Shown here: piece after piece, positions 1 through 5,795 of the stretch
Layout of the letters: every line of letters begins with the position of its first letter
How positions within the stretch are numbered: the stretch's first letter is position 1
Assembly (NCBI GenBank): GCA_028275245.1
Contig: JAPWVA010000024.1
Coordinates: forward strand, 1 to 9,813
Origin: Actinomycetota bacterium
GTDB taxonomy: Bacteria > Actinomycetota > Geothermincolia > Geothermincolales > RBG-13-55-18
Direction of reading: 5' to 3'
Length of the DNA stretch: 9,813 nt
The notes under the pieces: model-generated
What the model was told of the DNA's origin: nothing
The model's input: only the letters and a program-made list of their open reading frames with translations
Databases searched by the model: none
Position numbers and translations under genes: made by a program

Positions 1-391
1 TGCCGTGCACCTCGATGACCCGGGTGTTCCCCGCCCTGCGATGCAGGTCGTCGATGTTCTGGGTGATCACCGAGCGGAGTATCCCCATCCTCTCCAAATC
101 CGCCAGCGCCCGGTGCCCGGGGTTGGGCTCCGCCCTCTCCAGCACCTCGATCATCTCCTCCAGGAAATCCGCGGCCCGGTGGGTGAAGCAAGAACCCCTG
201 GCCAAAGCCGAGAAAACGTCGCCCCCGCCCAGCTCGTAGGGATCGAAGCGGTCCCAGAGTCCGCCCGGGTCGCGGAAGGTGGGTATACCGCTCTCCTGGG
301 AAACCCCGGCGCCGGTGAAGGCCACCAGGCGTCCCGAGGAGTTGATGAGCTCTGCCGCCTCCTCCAGCTTTTCCTCAAGTTCTTCCCGCAA
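1..391 (-). CDS. Sirtuin (Sir2-family NAD-dependent protein deacylase), partial, cut by the left window edge
   Basis: Reading the minus strand from 391 gives about 130 residues of a Sir2-family protein. These cytoplasmic enzymes remove acetyl or other acyl groups from lysines, using NAD+ and releasing nicotinamide and O-acyl-ADP-ribose. The NAD-binding signature GAGVSQESGIPTFRDPGG lies at about residues 26-43, followed by LWDRFDPYELG. TQNIDDLHRRAG lies at about 110-121. The last visible residues, VIEVHG, hold the catalytic histidine. The zinc-binding cysteines and the C-terminus would lie beyond the window. An in-frame TAG lies upstream, and TTG at 391-389 is the only usual start codon after it. 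It has an AGGGGG ribosome binding site about 7 bases ahead. The family call is firm; the deacylated substrate is unknown. Confidence 0.9.
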   Translation of the reverse strand, partial: MREELEEKLEEAAELINSSGRLVAFTGAGVSQESGIPTFRDPGGLWDRFDPYELGGGDVFSALARGSCFTHRAADFLEEMIEVLERAEPNPGHRALADLERMGILRSVITQNIDDLHRRAGNTRVIEVHG

Positions 392-662
392 CTCTTCGCC
401 CCCTGCTATAACACCTCGTGTCAGGGGCGGTGGATGGCCCCGAATCTTCCCGCCCTAGGGCCCCACCCCCTCCCCTGTCCGCCTTCTTCCTATGTTATCA
501 TCGATAGCGTCGCTTTCCCGGGAAACCGGAGAAGACGGTGTCCAGGGGAGCCAGGGAGGACGGGACCCCAGGGATCGATGAAGGCGGATTCCAGGGGGAT
601 CCTCGATTCCCTGTTACGCTGACCGCCCACCATCAGCGGAGGCACCGATTGTCCCGGAGGAT
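392..662. other. Divergent intergenic region between the sirtuin and the methyltransferase
   Basis: This 271-bp spacer must hold the promoters of two genes transcribed away from each other. A long plus-strand open frame crosses its left part, but it is the reverse complement of the sirtuin gene and has no protein-like composition. The only A/T-rich patch is around 488-505, and neither strand offers a convincing -35/-10 pair there. A GGAGG at 656-660 serves the methyltransferase. I see no RNA gene or repeat. Confidence 0.5.
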
Positions 663-1466
663 GTGAACGGCTTGTCGAACTACCGCTGGCAACCCGAGGA
701 ATACGAGCGCTCCTCCTCCCAGCAGAAGAAATGGGGGCTGGAGCTCATGGATAAGCTCCGGCTGCGGGGAGACGAGCGGATCTTGGACATTGGATGTGGG
801 GATGGGTACCTCACCGCCCTCCTGGCCACTCGAGTGCCTCGGGGGGAGGTGGTGGGCGTGGACGTGTCACCGGAGATGGTGCAGCACGCCACCCGACGCT
901 TCCCCAGTGAAAGGCACCCCAACCTCCGCTTCCTGGTCATGGACGCTTGCTCGCTTAGCTTCAACGAGGAATTCGACCTGGTGTTCTCCAACGCCGCCCT
1001 GCACTGGGTACCCGACCACCGGTCCGTCCTGCGGGGGATAAGGGACTGCCTGAAGAGGGGAGGCAAGCTGCTGGCCCAGATGGCGGGCAGGGGGAACGCC
1101 GGGCAGGTGGTGGCAGCCCTGGGGAGGGTGATAACGCGGCCCGAGTGGGCGAGGTATTTCCGAGACCTGCAGGTACCCTACCGCTTTTTCTCCGACGGGC
1201 AATACCGGGAGCTGGTGCTGGAGAGCGGCTTGCACCCCTTAAGGGTGGAGCTGGTGAAGAAGGACATGGTCCACCGCGGGAGGGAGGGGATAGCGGGCTG
1301 GATCCGCAGCACCTGGCTCCCATTCACGGAGAGGGTGCCTGGGGAGCTGAGGGAGGAGTTCATCCGTGCGGTGGTGGAGGAGTATCTGGCGGAGTTCCCG
1401 CCGGACCGGGACGGCCTGGTGCACGTGGAGGCGATAAGGCTGGAGGTCGAGGCGGAGAGGCCATGA
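663..1466 (+). CDS. SAM-dependent class I methyltransferase, trans-aconitate methyltransferase-like
   Basis: The 267-residue product is a soluble class I (Rossmann-fold) methyltransferase. Motif I, ILDIGCGDG (residues 40-48), binds S-adenosylmethionine. The acidic residue ending strand 2 is D67 in VVGVDVSPEM. D94 in LVMDA follows, and FSNAALHWV (108-116) is the motif typical of the trans-aconitate and malonyl-ACP methyltransferase group. The YRWQPEEYERSSSQQKKW opening also fits that group. The substrate cannot be read from sequence. The start is uncertain: GTG at 663 sits only 2 bases after the GGAGG at 656-660, whereas the in-frame TTG at 672 sits 11 bases away. The true N-terminus may therefore be SNYRWQ-like. 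The ATG at 661 is out of frame and meets TGA at once. It is the only plus-strand gene here and faces the CoA-transferase. Confidence 0.85.
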   Translation: MNGLSNYRWQPEEYERSSSQQKKWGLELMDKLRLRGDERILDIGCGDGYLTALLATRVPRGEVVGVDVSPEMVQHATRRFPSERHPNLRFLVMDACSLSFNEEFDLVFSNAALHWVPDHRSVLRGIRDCLKRGGKLLAQMAGRGNAGQVVAALGRVITRPEWARYFRDLQVPYRFFSDGQYRELVLESGLHPLRVELVKKDMVHRGREGIAGWIRSTWLPFTERVPGELREEFIRAVVEEYLAEFPPDRDGLVHVEAIRLEVEAERP

Positions 1467-1658
1467 GGTACCCGCCCTTTTTAGCCTCCATGCAGGCATT
1501 ACCTGCCTACCCCTTGCGGATCAAATCCCGCCAGGTCCAGCGGCGCGAGCCCGCGACATCCCCGCCTTTTCCCGTCTCCCTACACGGGTATCGCCAAGCC
1601 CACTACCAGTGGAGATCGCTCCCGATCACCGAGACCGGCGCCGCTAAACCGGACACCA
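1467..1658. other. Convergent intergenic region
   Basis: This 192-bp gap lies between the stop codons of two convergent genes, so transcription of both should end here. The sequence offers only weak hairpins: GCAGG-CATTA-CCTGC near 1493-1507 and CCACT-ACC-AGTGG at 1600-1612. Neither is followed by a T-tract on either strand, so no intrinsic terminator is called. Confidence 0.4.
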
Positions 1659-2990
1659 CTATTCCCCCGCGTCGTCATCGAAGATGAAGTACTTGACCTC
1701 CATGGCGTAACGCTTGAGCTCGGCCCGGAAATCGGGATGGGCGATGCTGATGAGCGCCCTGGCCCTCTCCCGGAGGCTCTTCCCCTTGAGGTTGACCACC
1801 CCGTACTCGGTGGCCACGTACATCACGTCGGTGCGGGTGAGGGTCACCGCCGCACCCGGCCGCAGCTGCGGTACTATCTTGGAGACCCGCTCGCCGGTCT
1901 TCTTGTCCACCGCGGTGGAGTGGATGGCGATGAAGGCCTTCCCGCCTCGGGACATCCAGGCCCCCCGGGTGAAGTCCACCTGCCCGCCGGTGGCGGTGTA
2001 CTGGATGGGTCCGAAGGACTCGGAGCAGCACTGGCCTGTGAGGTCTATCTCCAGGGTGGAGTTGATGGCCACCATCTTGTCGTTCTTGGCCACGTTGTAC
2101 GGGTTGTTGTTATAGCTCAGGGGCGTGAAGCACACCGCCGGGTTATCATCCAACCAGCGATAGAGCTCCGCCGACCCCGCCGCGAAGAAGGCGTTGAACT
2201 GATAGCGGTGGAAGGTCTTACGGGAGTTGTCCAGGGCCCCTGCCTCGAATAGCTTCATGATGGCGTCGGGGAGCATCTCCGTGTAGCATCCCAGGTGCTT
2301 CTTCTCCAGTAGACACTCACCGATGGCGTTGGGAACCGCCCCTATCCCCAGCTGTATGGTGGAGCCATCCTCCACCAGGGGCGCTATGTTCTCGGCGATG
2401 GCCCGGTCCACCTCGGTGACCGGGTCGGGGGGTATCTCGAAAACCGGGTGATGGTTCTCCACCACCGCCGTGGCCTGGGAGATATGGTAGAAGTTCTGAC
2501 CGTGCACCGTGGGCTGGTGCTCGTTCACCTCGAGATAAACCTCATCGAAACGGTCCAGGACGTCCAGGAAGTTTCCGGATACGCCGGCGCTTAAGTACCC
2601 GTTCCGGTCCATGGGCCCCACCTGCACGAAGACCTTTCGGTATCCGGCGAACTCGGTGGCCAGCCTCGGGAGCTCGGAGAAGTGGAAGGGGGTGTGCACC
2701 GCGATACCCTCCTGGAGCGCCTGGCGGTCCAGGGGGGTGGAGTAATAGTTATCGAACAGGATATGACGGGTCATCTCCGCCTTGAGCACCTTGTGGGTGG
2801 GCGCGAGCATGATGAGGCCGCCGAAGGTCACGTTAGTCAACTCCTCGGCCCGGTCAAACAGCGCGCTCAGGAGGGCGTCGGGGGTACAGGACCCGCTTCC
2901 GCAGAAGATCTTGTCCCCGTCCTTGACCCTCTTCGCCACATCCTCTGGGGTGGTGAGCTTACGCTGGTACATCTCCTGCCACTTGTTCAT
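1659..2990 (-). CDS. Acetyl-CoA hydrolase/transferase family CoA-transferase, 4-hydroxybutyrate or butyryl-CoA:acetate type
   Basis: The 443-residue product belongs to the cytoplasmic family I CoA-transferases related to 4-hydroxybutyrate CoA-transferase and butyryl-CoA:acetate CoA-transferase. These move CoA between an acyl-CoA and a carboxylate through a glutamyl-CoA intermediate. GIGAVPNA (215-222) forms part of the CoA site. E238, in CYTEML, falls at the position known as the catalytic glutamate of the Clostridium aminobutyricum enzyme. GGQVDF (335-340) and HPDFR (418-422) are further family marks, and the length is normal. The frame stays open for 85 codons upstream. ATG at 2990 is chosen because MNKWQEMYQRKLTTPEDVAK aligns with family N-termini and follows AGGAG by about 6 bases. 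It has its own promoter and a leader of roughly 210 bases. The exact acyl substrate is undecided among acetate, butyrate and 4-hydroxybutyrate. Confidence 0.9.
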   Translation of the reverse strand: MNKWQEMYQRKLTTPEDVAKRVKDGDKIFCGSGSCTPDALLSALFDRAEELTNVTFGGLIMLAPTHKVLKAEMTRHILFDNYYSTPLDRQALQEGIAVHTPFHFSELPRLATEFAGYRKVFVQVGPMDRNGYLSAGVSGNFLDVLDRFDEVYLEVNEHQPTVHGQNFYHISQATAVVENHHPVFEIPPDPVTEVDRAIAENIAPLVEDGSTIQLGIGAVPNAIGECLLEKKHLGCYTEMLPDAIMKLFEAGALDNSRKTFHRYQFNAFFAAGSAELYRWLDDNPAVCFTPLSYNNNPYNVAKNDKMVAINSTLEIDLTGQCCSESFGPIQYTATGGQVDFTRGAWMSRGGKAFIAIHSTAVDKKTGERVSKIVPQLRPGAAVTLTRTDVMYVATEYGVVNLKGKSLRERARALISIAHPDFRAELKRYAMEVKYFIFDDDAGE

Positions 2991-3178
2991 ACCGATCTCC
3001 TCCCCGCTTGACCCCGATGCCTCGACCCTCCATGCGGCGACATGCGTGAGCCGGTGGAAGGTGAGTATGACGCATGCCGCAACGGGAAATCCCGTGTGAA
3101 GAAAGGTAAGATCGCCCGTGTGAAGGAGGGAAAAATCGGCCAAGCCGAAGCCCGACCCCAAATCCAGAGCTTTTTCAT
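2987..3178 (-). CDS. Possible small upstream ORF (63 codons) overlapping the CoA-transferase start
   Basis: On the minus strand an ATG at 3178-3176 follows GGAGG by 6 bases and opens a 63-codon frame starting MKKLWIWGRASAWP. Its TGA overlaps the ATG of the CoA-transferase as ATGA, an arrangement typical of translational coupling. Against it: the third-position base use is less GC-rich than in the neighbouring genes, the C-terminal half is low-complexity and arginine/serine-rich, and I recognise no family. The middle of the peptide contains an 8-residue imperfect repeat (around FPSFTRAI / LPFFTRDF) that simply reflects the 24-bp DNA tandem repeat. It could be a regulatory leader peptide, a small protein, or chance. 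Confidence 0.25.
   Translation of the reverse strand: MKKLWIWGRASAWPIFPSFTRAILPFFTRDFPLRHASYSPSTGSRMSPHGGSRHRGQAGRRSV
3034..3080 (-). promoter_or_regulatory. Stem-loop in the CoA-transferase leader
   Basis: In the minus-strand transcript, GCGGC then ATGCGT (3080-3070) can pair with ACGCAT and GCCGC (3047-3034). This gives an 11-bp stem interrupted by a 3-nt bulge on the 3' side, with a 22-nt loop. It lies about 43 nt upstream of the start codon and has no T-tract after it, so it does not look like an intrinsic terminator. It matches no riboswitch class I recognise. It could affect mRNA stability or translation. Confidence 0.4.
3082..3095. promoter_or_regulatory. 14-bp palindrome, possible operator
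   Basis: ACGGGA-AA-TCCCGT is a perfect inverted repeat with 6-bp arms and a 2-bp centre. It lies about 110 bp downstream of the predicted start of the CoA-transferase transcript and abuts the 24-bp tandem repeat. A two-base centre is too tight for a normal RNA hairpin, so a dimeric DNA-binding protein site is more plausible. No regulator can be named. Confidence 0.3.
3091..3138. repeat. Tandem direct repeat, two 24-bp units
   Basis: Units 3091-3114 and 3115-3138 are adjacent. Both begin CCCGTGTGAAG and end in A-rich sequence followed by ATCG, with a few mismatches between. The period of 24 keeps reading frame in any overlapping ORF. It lies in the leader of the CoA-transferase and may have arisen by slippage or represent paired binding sites. 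Confidence 0.6.
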
Positions 3179-3211
3179 CTCCTCCCTCCCCATAGCGCAC
3201 TGACCGCAAGT

Positions 3212-3240
3212 ATTTTAAACAACAAATAATAAGACTGCAA
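3212..3240 (-). promoter_or_regulatory. Predicted housekeeping-sigma promoter for the CoA-transferase
   Basis: Reading the minus strand, a -35 element TTGCAG (3240-3235) and a -10 element TAAAAT (3217-3212) are separated by exactly 17 bases. They lie in a distinctly A/T-rich patch within otherwise GC-rich DNA. The -10 matches the consensus at five of six bases, the -35 at three of six. Transcription would start near 3205, giving a leader of about 210-215 bases before the ATG at 2990. Confidence 0.5.
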
Positions 3241-3272
3241 GTCATTTAATGGCATAGGGGAAACCCTTGCCC

Positions 3273-4010
3273 TCATGCCCTTCCTACGAGCATCTTTCTG
3301 AGCAGGAGGGCATCCATGACAGCATATCCCCTCTCGTCGTTGTCGAAGTAGCAGTACAGGTCGAGGCCCTCCCGCAGGACCCCTTCCATCCTACCGAGCC
3401 AGGGCTTGAGCCCCTCCTCCCCGTACCTGCCCTGGTAGGGCCCTCCCGGCCCGTGGAGCCGCATATACACGAAGTCAGCGGTGACCACCGAGGGGGATAC
3501 CGTCTCCCCCAGCTGGTATTGGCAGAAGGCCGCACCTGCCCTCTCCAACTCACGGTACACGGCCAGGTCGAACCAGCTCGGATCCCGGAACTCAAAGGCA
3601 TACCTGCGCCCAGACGGGAGCAGGCGGAGGAAATCCCGCAACCTGGGGACGTTCACCCTCCAACCGGGAGGAAGCTGGAAGAGAACGGGTCCTAACCGGT
3701 CCCCCAGCAGGCCCATCCTACCCAGAAAAGTGGCCAGCGGGACATCCGCGTCTTTTAGCTTCCTCATGTGCGTTATGAGGCGGCTCGCCTTCACGGCGAA
3801 GAGAAAGCCCTCCGGCACGGTTTCCCGCCACTGCAGCACGGCGGCCTCACCCGGAAGGCGGTAGAAGGAATTGTTCACCTCCACCGTATCGAAGGTCTCG
3901 CAGTAGTACTGGAGCCTCTTACCTGCTGGAAGCCCCGGCGGGTAGAAGACGCCCTTCCAATGCTCGTAATGCCAACCAGATGTGCCGATGCGTATCTCAG
4001 GCCCGGCCAT
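3273..4010 (-). CDS. DUF72 (YecE-like) TIM-barrel protein
   Basis: The 245-residue product is a full-length DUF72 family protein, a TIM-barrel family of uncertain biochemical function. The hallmark N-terminal block RIGTSGWHYEHWKGVFYPPG (residues 7-26) is followed by FDTVEVNNSFYR (40-51), FAVKASRLITH (71-81), FEFRDPSWF (139-147), YMRLHG (182-187) and YFDNDERGYAVMDA (221-234). All are in the usual order. There is no signal peptide or membrane segment, so it should be cytoplasmic. The ATG at 4010 directly precedes the conserved block. Its ribosome binding region, GGGGTCAAGG, can pair with an upstream CCTTGAC. It points the same way as the rnf operon but is separated from it by a 255-bp repeat-rich gap, so it is probably expressed on its own. 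Confidence 0.92.
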   Translation of the reverse strand: MAGPEIRIGTSGWHYEHWKGVFYPPGLPAGKRLQYYCETFDTVEVNNSFYRLPGEAAVLQWRETVPEGFLFAVKASRLITHMRKLKDADVPLATFLGRMGLLGDRLGPVLFQLPPGWRVNVPRLRDFLRLLPSGRRYAFEFRDPSWFDLAVYRELERAGAAFCQYQLGETVSPSVVTADFVYMRLHGPGGPYQGRYGEEGLKPWLGRMEGVLREGLDLYCYFDNDERGYAVMDALLLRKMLVGRA

Positions 4011-4051
4011 CCTTGACCCCGCAAACCCGCGAGAAGCCCCGTCAAGGGGGC
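4011..4051 (-). promoter_or_regulatory. Two mutually exclusive hairpins at the DUF72 start
   Basis: On the minus strand CCTTGAC (4047-4041) is complementary to GTCAAGG (4017-4011), which ends immediately before the ATG at 4010 and covers the ribosome binding site. A second hairpin, GCCCC-6 nt-GGGGC (4051-4036), uses the same CCTTGAC bases as its loop and arm, so both cannot form at once. This resembles a simple occlusion switch, but no ligand or protein is suggested by the sequence. Confidence 0.3.
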
Positions 4052-4264
4052 ACAGTAAACCCTTCCAGACCTCGTTCCCCGTGGAAATTGCGTTCTTCCT
4101 AAATCATAGACCGGGGCGGATAATCATGAACCACCATTTCCCCACTGCCCAAGTGGAAATTGCGTTCTTCTTAAATCATAGACCGGGGGGCATGGGTATG
4201 CTTAAAAACGGGTGTCCTGCGTTCTCCGAACCACTGGCAAGGCAAGCGCTCGAGCGGGGTCAAG
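4012..4264. repeat. 11-bp perfect inverted repeat bounding the intergenic region
   Basis: CTTGACCCCGC at 4012-4022 is the exact reverse complement of GCGGGGTCAAG at 4254-4264. One copy lies one base outside the DUF72 start codon, the other one base past the rnfB stop codon. The arms enclose the whole 253-bp non-coding interval including the 36-bp direct repeats. This layout resembles a small non-autonomous element or REP-like sequence, though no target-site duplication is seen and no transposase lies nearby. Confidence 0.5.
4081..4188. repeat. Two 36-bp direct repeats separated by a 36-bp unique spacer (CRISPR-like minimal array)
   Basis: Copies at 4081-4116 and 4153-4188 begin GTGGAAATTGCG and end ATCATAGACCGGGG. 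They match at 35 of 36 bases; the only change is C to T at position 19. The 36 bp between them (4117-4152) are unrelated over most of their length. Repeat and spacer size both fall in the CRISPR range. Against a true array: only two copies, no obvious A/T-rich leader, little internal palindrome in the repeat, and no cas gene in the window. An ordinary dispersed intergenic repeat is the alternative. Confidence 0.5.
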
Positions 4265-4265
4265 A

Positions 4266-5135
4266 TCAGGAACTTTCCTTGCCGCCCTTCTTCCTGGGTG
4301 GGACCACGAACTCCCCACCCTCCGGGTGTCCCCTCATCTCCACCCATATCTCGATGGTGTCGGTGGGGCAGACCATGGCACACTCCAGGCAACCGTCGCA
4401 CTTGTCGTAATCGATCATTGCGTAACCGTTCTCCACCCTTATGGCATTTCGGGGACAGGCTTTTTCGCACTTCCTGCACCCTATGCAAGCCACCCGGCAA
4501 ACCCCGGTGGCCTTCTTACCCACGTACTGGCTCTTGCACCGGGAGATGACTTTGGCGTTAACCGGTACAAGCTCGATCAGCCCCCTAGGACAAGCTTCGA
4601 TACACAGGCCGCAGCCAGTGCACCTAGTGGCTATCACCCGGCGCAGCCCCTGCCGATCGAAGACGATGGCGTTGACCGGGCATACGTCCGCACAATCGTG
4701 AAGGCCCAGGCAACCGAAGGGACAAGCCTTATCACCACCGGTGAGGTCCGCCGCCCGGCAGGAACTAACCCCCTGGTAATAAGCGCGGAGCGGAGAAACG
4801 GCGATGCCGCCTTTGCAATGGATGCGGGCCACCCTGGCTATCCCCGTCTCCACCTCCACGCCTATGATCCTGGCCACCGCGGCGGTCACCTGGGGGCCTC
4901 CCGCCTTGCACACACTGACCGGCGCCCGTCCTTCCACCACGGCCTCGGCCGCCGCTTCGCATCCGGGCAGGCCGCAGGCACCGCAGTTACTTTTGGGCAG
5001 AACATCAAGCACCTCCTCTACACGGGGATCCACCTCCACGTAGAAGCGGCGGGAGGCGATGGCGAGGAGTGCTCCCAGGAGCAACCCAAAACTGGCCAGG
5101 CTGATAACGGCTTTCCATACCAAGTTCCAATCCAT
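4266..5135 (-). CDS. rnfB: Rnf complex iron-sulfur subunit RnfB
   Basis: The 289-residue subunit accepts electrons from reduced ferredoxin and passes them into the membrane-bound Rnf complex. One N-terminal membrane segment (about 5-27) anchors it. A 4Fe-4S domain uses C51, C54, C59 and C76. Next come the RnfB-type CPFGCLGLHDCADVCP block (C138, C142, C148, C152) and C172-x2-C175-x2-C178-x3-C182. A second ferredoxin-like pair follows: C217-x2-C220-x2-C223-x3-C227 and C246-x2-C249-x2-C252-x3-C256. That spacing implies five 4Fe-4S clusters, as in the long RnfB of anaerobes and unlike the shorter proteobacterial form. The ATG at 5135 follows GGGAG by 5 bases. It is the last operon gene, 36 bp after rnfA. 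Confidence 0.96.
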   Translation of the reverse strand: MDWNLVWKAVISLASFGLLLGALLAIASRRFYVEVDPRVEEVLDVLPKSNCGACGLPGCEAAAEAVVEGRAPVSVCKAGGPQVTAAVARIIGVEVETGIARVARIHCKGGIAVSPLRAYYQGVSSCRAADLTGGDKACPFGCLGLHDCADVCPVNAIVFDRQGLRRVIATRCTGCGLCIEACPRGLIELVPVNAKVISRCKSQYVGKKATGVCRVACIGCRKCEKACPRNAIRVENGYAMIDYDKCDGCLECAMVCPTDTIEIWVEMRGHPEGGEFVVPPRKKGGKESS

Positions 5136-5171
5136 AACTACTCCCTTTTCAATCCTAGCTCCATATGAATC

Positions 5172-5795
5172 TCAAAGGTTGAACATCCCTGCGAAGCCCA
5201 TGAAAGCCAGGGAAAAGAGCGCCGCCGTTATAAAGGCGATGGGCACGCCCCGGAAAAACTTGGGAATCGGGGCGTCTTTCAGCCTCTCCCGTATGGCGGC
5301 AAAGAAGATCAGGACCAGGGAGAATCCCACAGCGATGCCCACCGAATAAACCACCGCCTCCAGGAAGCCGTAATGGTACGCGATGTTGAGTTTGGTGAAG
5401 AAACCCGGCTTAACGCTTTCGGTCGCTGCCGCGAACACCGCGCAATTGGTGGTTATGAGGGGCAGGTAGATACCCATCGCCCGGTAAAGGGGAGGGCTGG
5501 TCTTCTTTATCACCATCTCCACAAACTGGACCAGACTGGCGATGATGAGGATGAAGGCGGGGATGTATAGGAACTCCCCCACTCCCAAAGGCTCCAGAAC
5601 CAGGTTCCAGGCGATCCAGCTCACCGAGGAGGCCATGGTCATCACAAAGATGACGGAGATGCTCATCCCCAGGGAGGTCTCAAGGCTATCAGATACACCG
5701 AAGAAGGGGCAGAGTCCTATGAAGCGGATGAGCAAGATGTTGGAGACCAGGGCAGCCCCGAAGAACACTAGGAAGTACCGCCAGGCCTCGTTCAT
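5172..5795 (-). CDS. rnfA: Rnf complex membrane subunit RnfA
   Basis: The 207-residue product is an integral membrane subunit with about six hydrophobic segments, the normal size for RnfA. RnfA and RnfE are homologous and inserted in opposite orientations. In known complexes conserved cysteines from both subunits hold a 2Fe-2S cluster within the membrane. Here they are C29 in GLCPFFGVSD and C118 in ITTNCAVF. FFAAIRERL and the FRGVPIAFI stretch are also family-typical. The ATG at 5795 overlaps the rnfE stop codon as ATGA, implying coupled translation. Confidence 0.96.
   Translation of the reverse strand: MNEAWRYFLVFFGAALVSNILLIRFIGLCPFFGVSDSLETSLGMSISVIFVMTMASSVSWIAWNLVLEPLGVGEFLYIPAFILIIASLVQFVEMVIKKTSPPLYRAMGIYLPLITTNCAVFAAATESVKPGFFTKLNIAYHYGFLEAVVYSVGIAVGFSLVLIFFAAIRERLKDAPIPKFFRGVPIAFITAALFSLAFMGFAGMFNL

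Noticed and set aside
488..505. Promoter in the sirtuin-methyltransferase gap
   Set aside because: TATGTT and TAACAT resemble -10 elements, but no -35 lies at the right distance on either strand.
5..622. Long plus-strand open frame of about 205 codons
   Set aside because: Its left part is the reverse complement of the sirtuin gene, which shows clear family motifs. The plus frame is arginine/proline-rich without any recognisable domain.
1493..1612. Candidate terminators in the convergent gap
   Set aside because: Only 5-bp stems are seen and no T-tract follows on either strand.
1145..1687. Plus-strand frame of about 180 codons
   Set aside because: It overlaps the methyltransferase in another frame and is glycine-rich shadow sequence.
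2991..3245. 85-codon N-terminal extension of the CoA-transferase
   Set aside because: It lacks family similarity, contains the likely -10 and -35 elements, and the ATG at 2990 has a good ribosome binding site.
4196..4265. Terminator after rnfB
   Set aside because: A T5 run and the CGCTCGAGCG palindrome (4247-4256) are present but not adjacent, and the palindrome has no loop.
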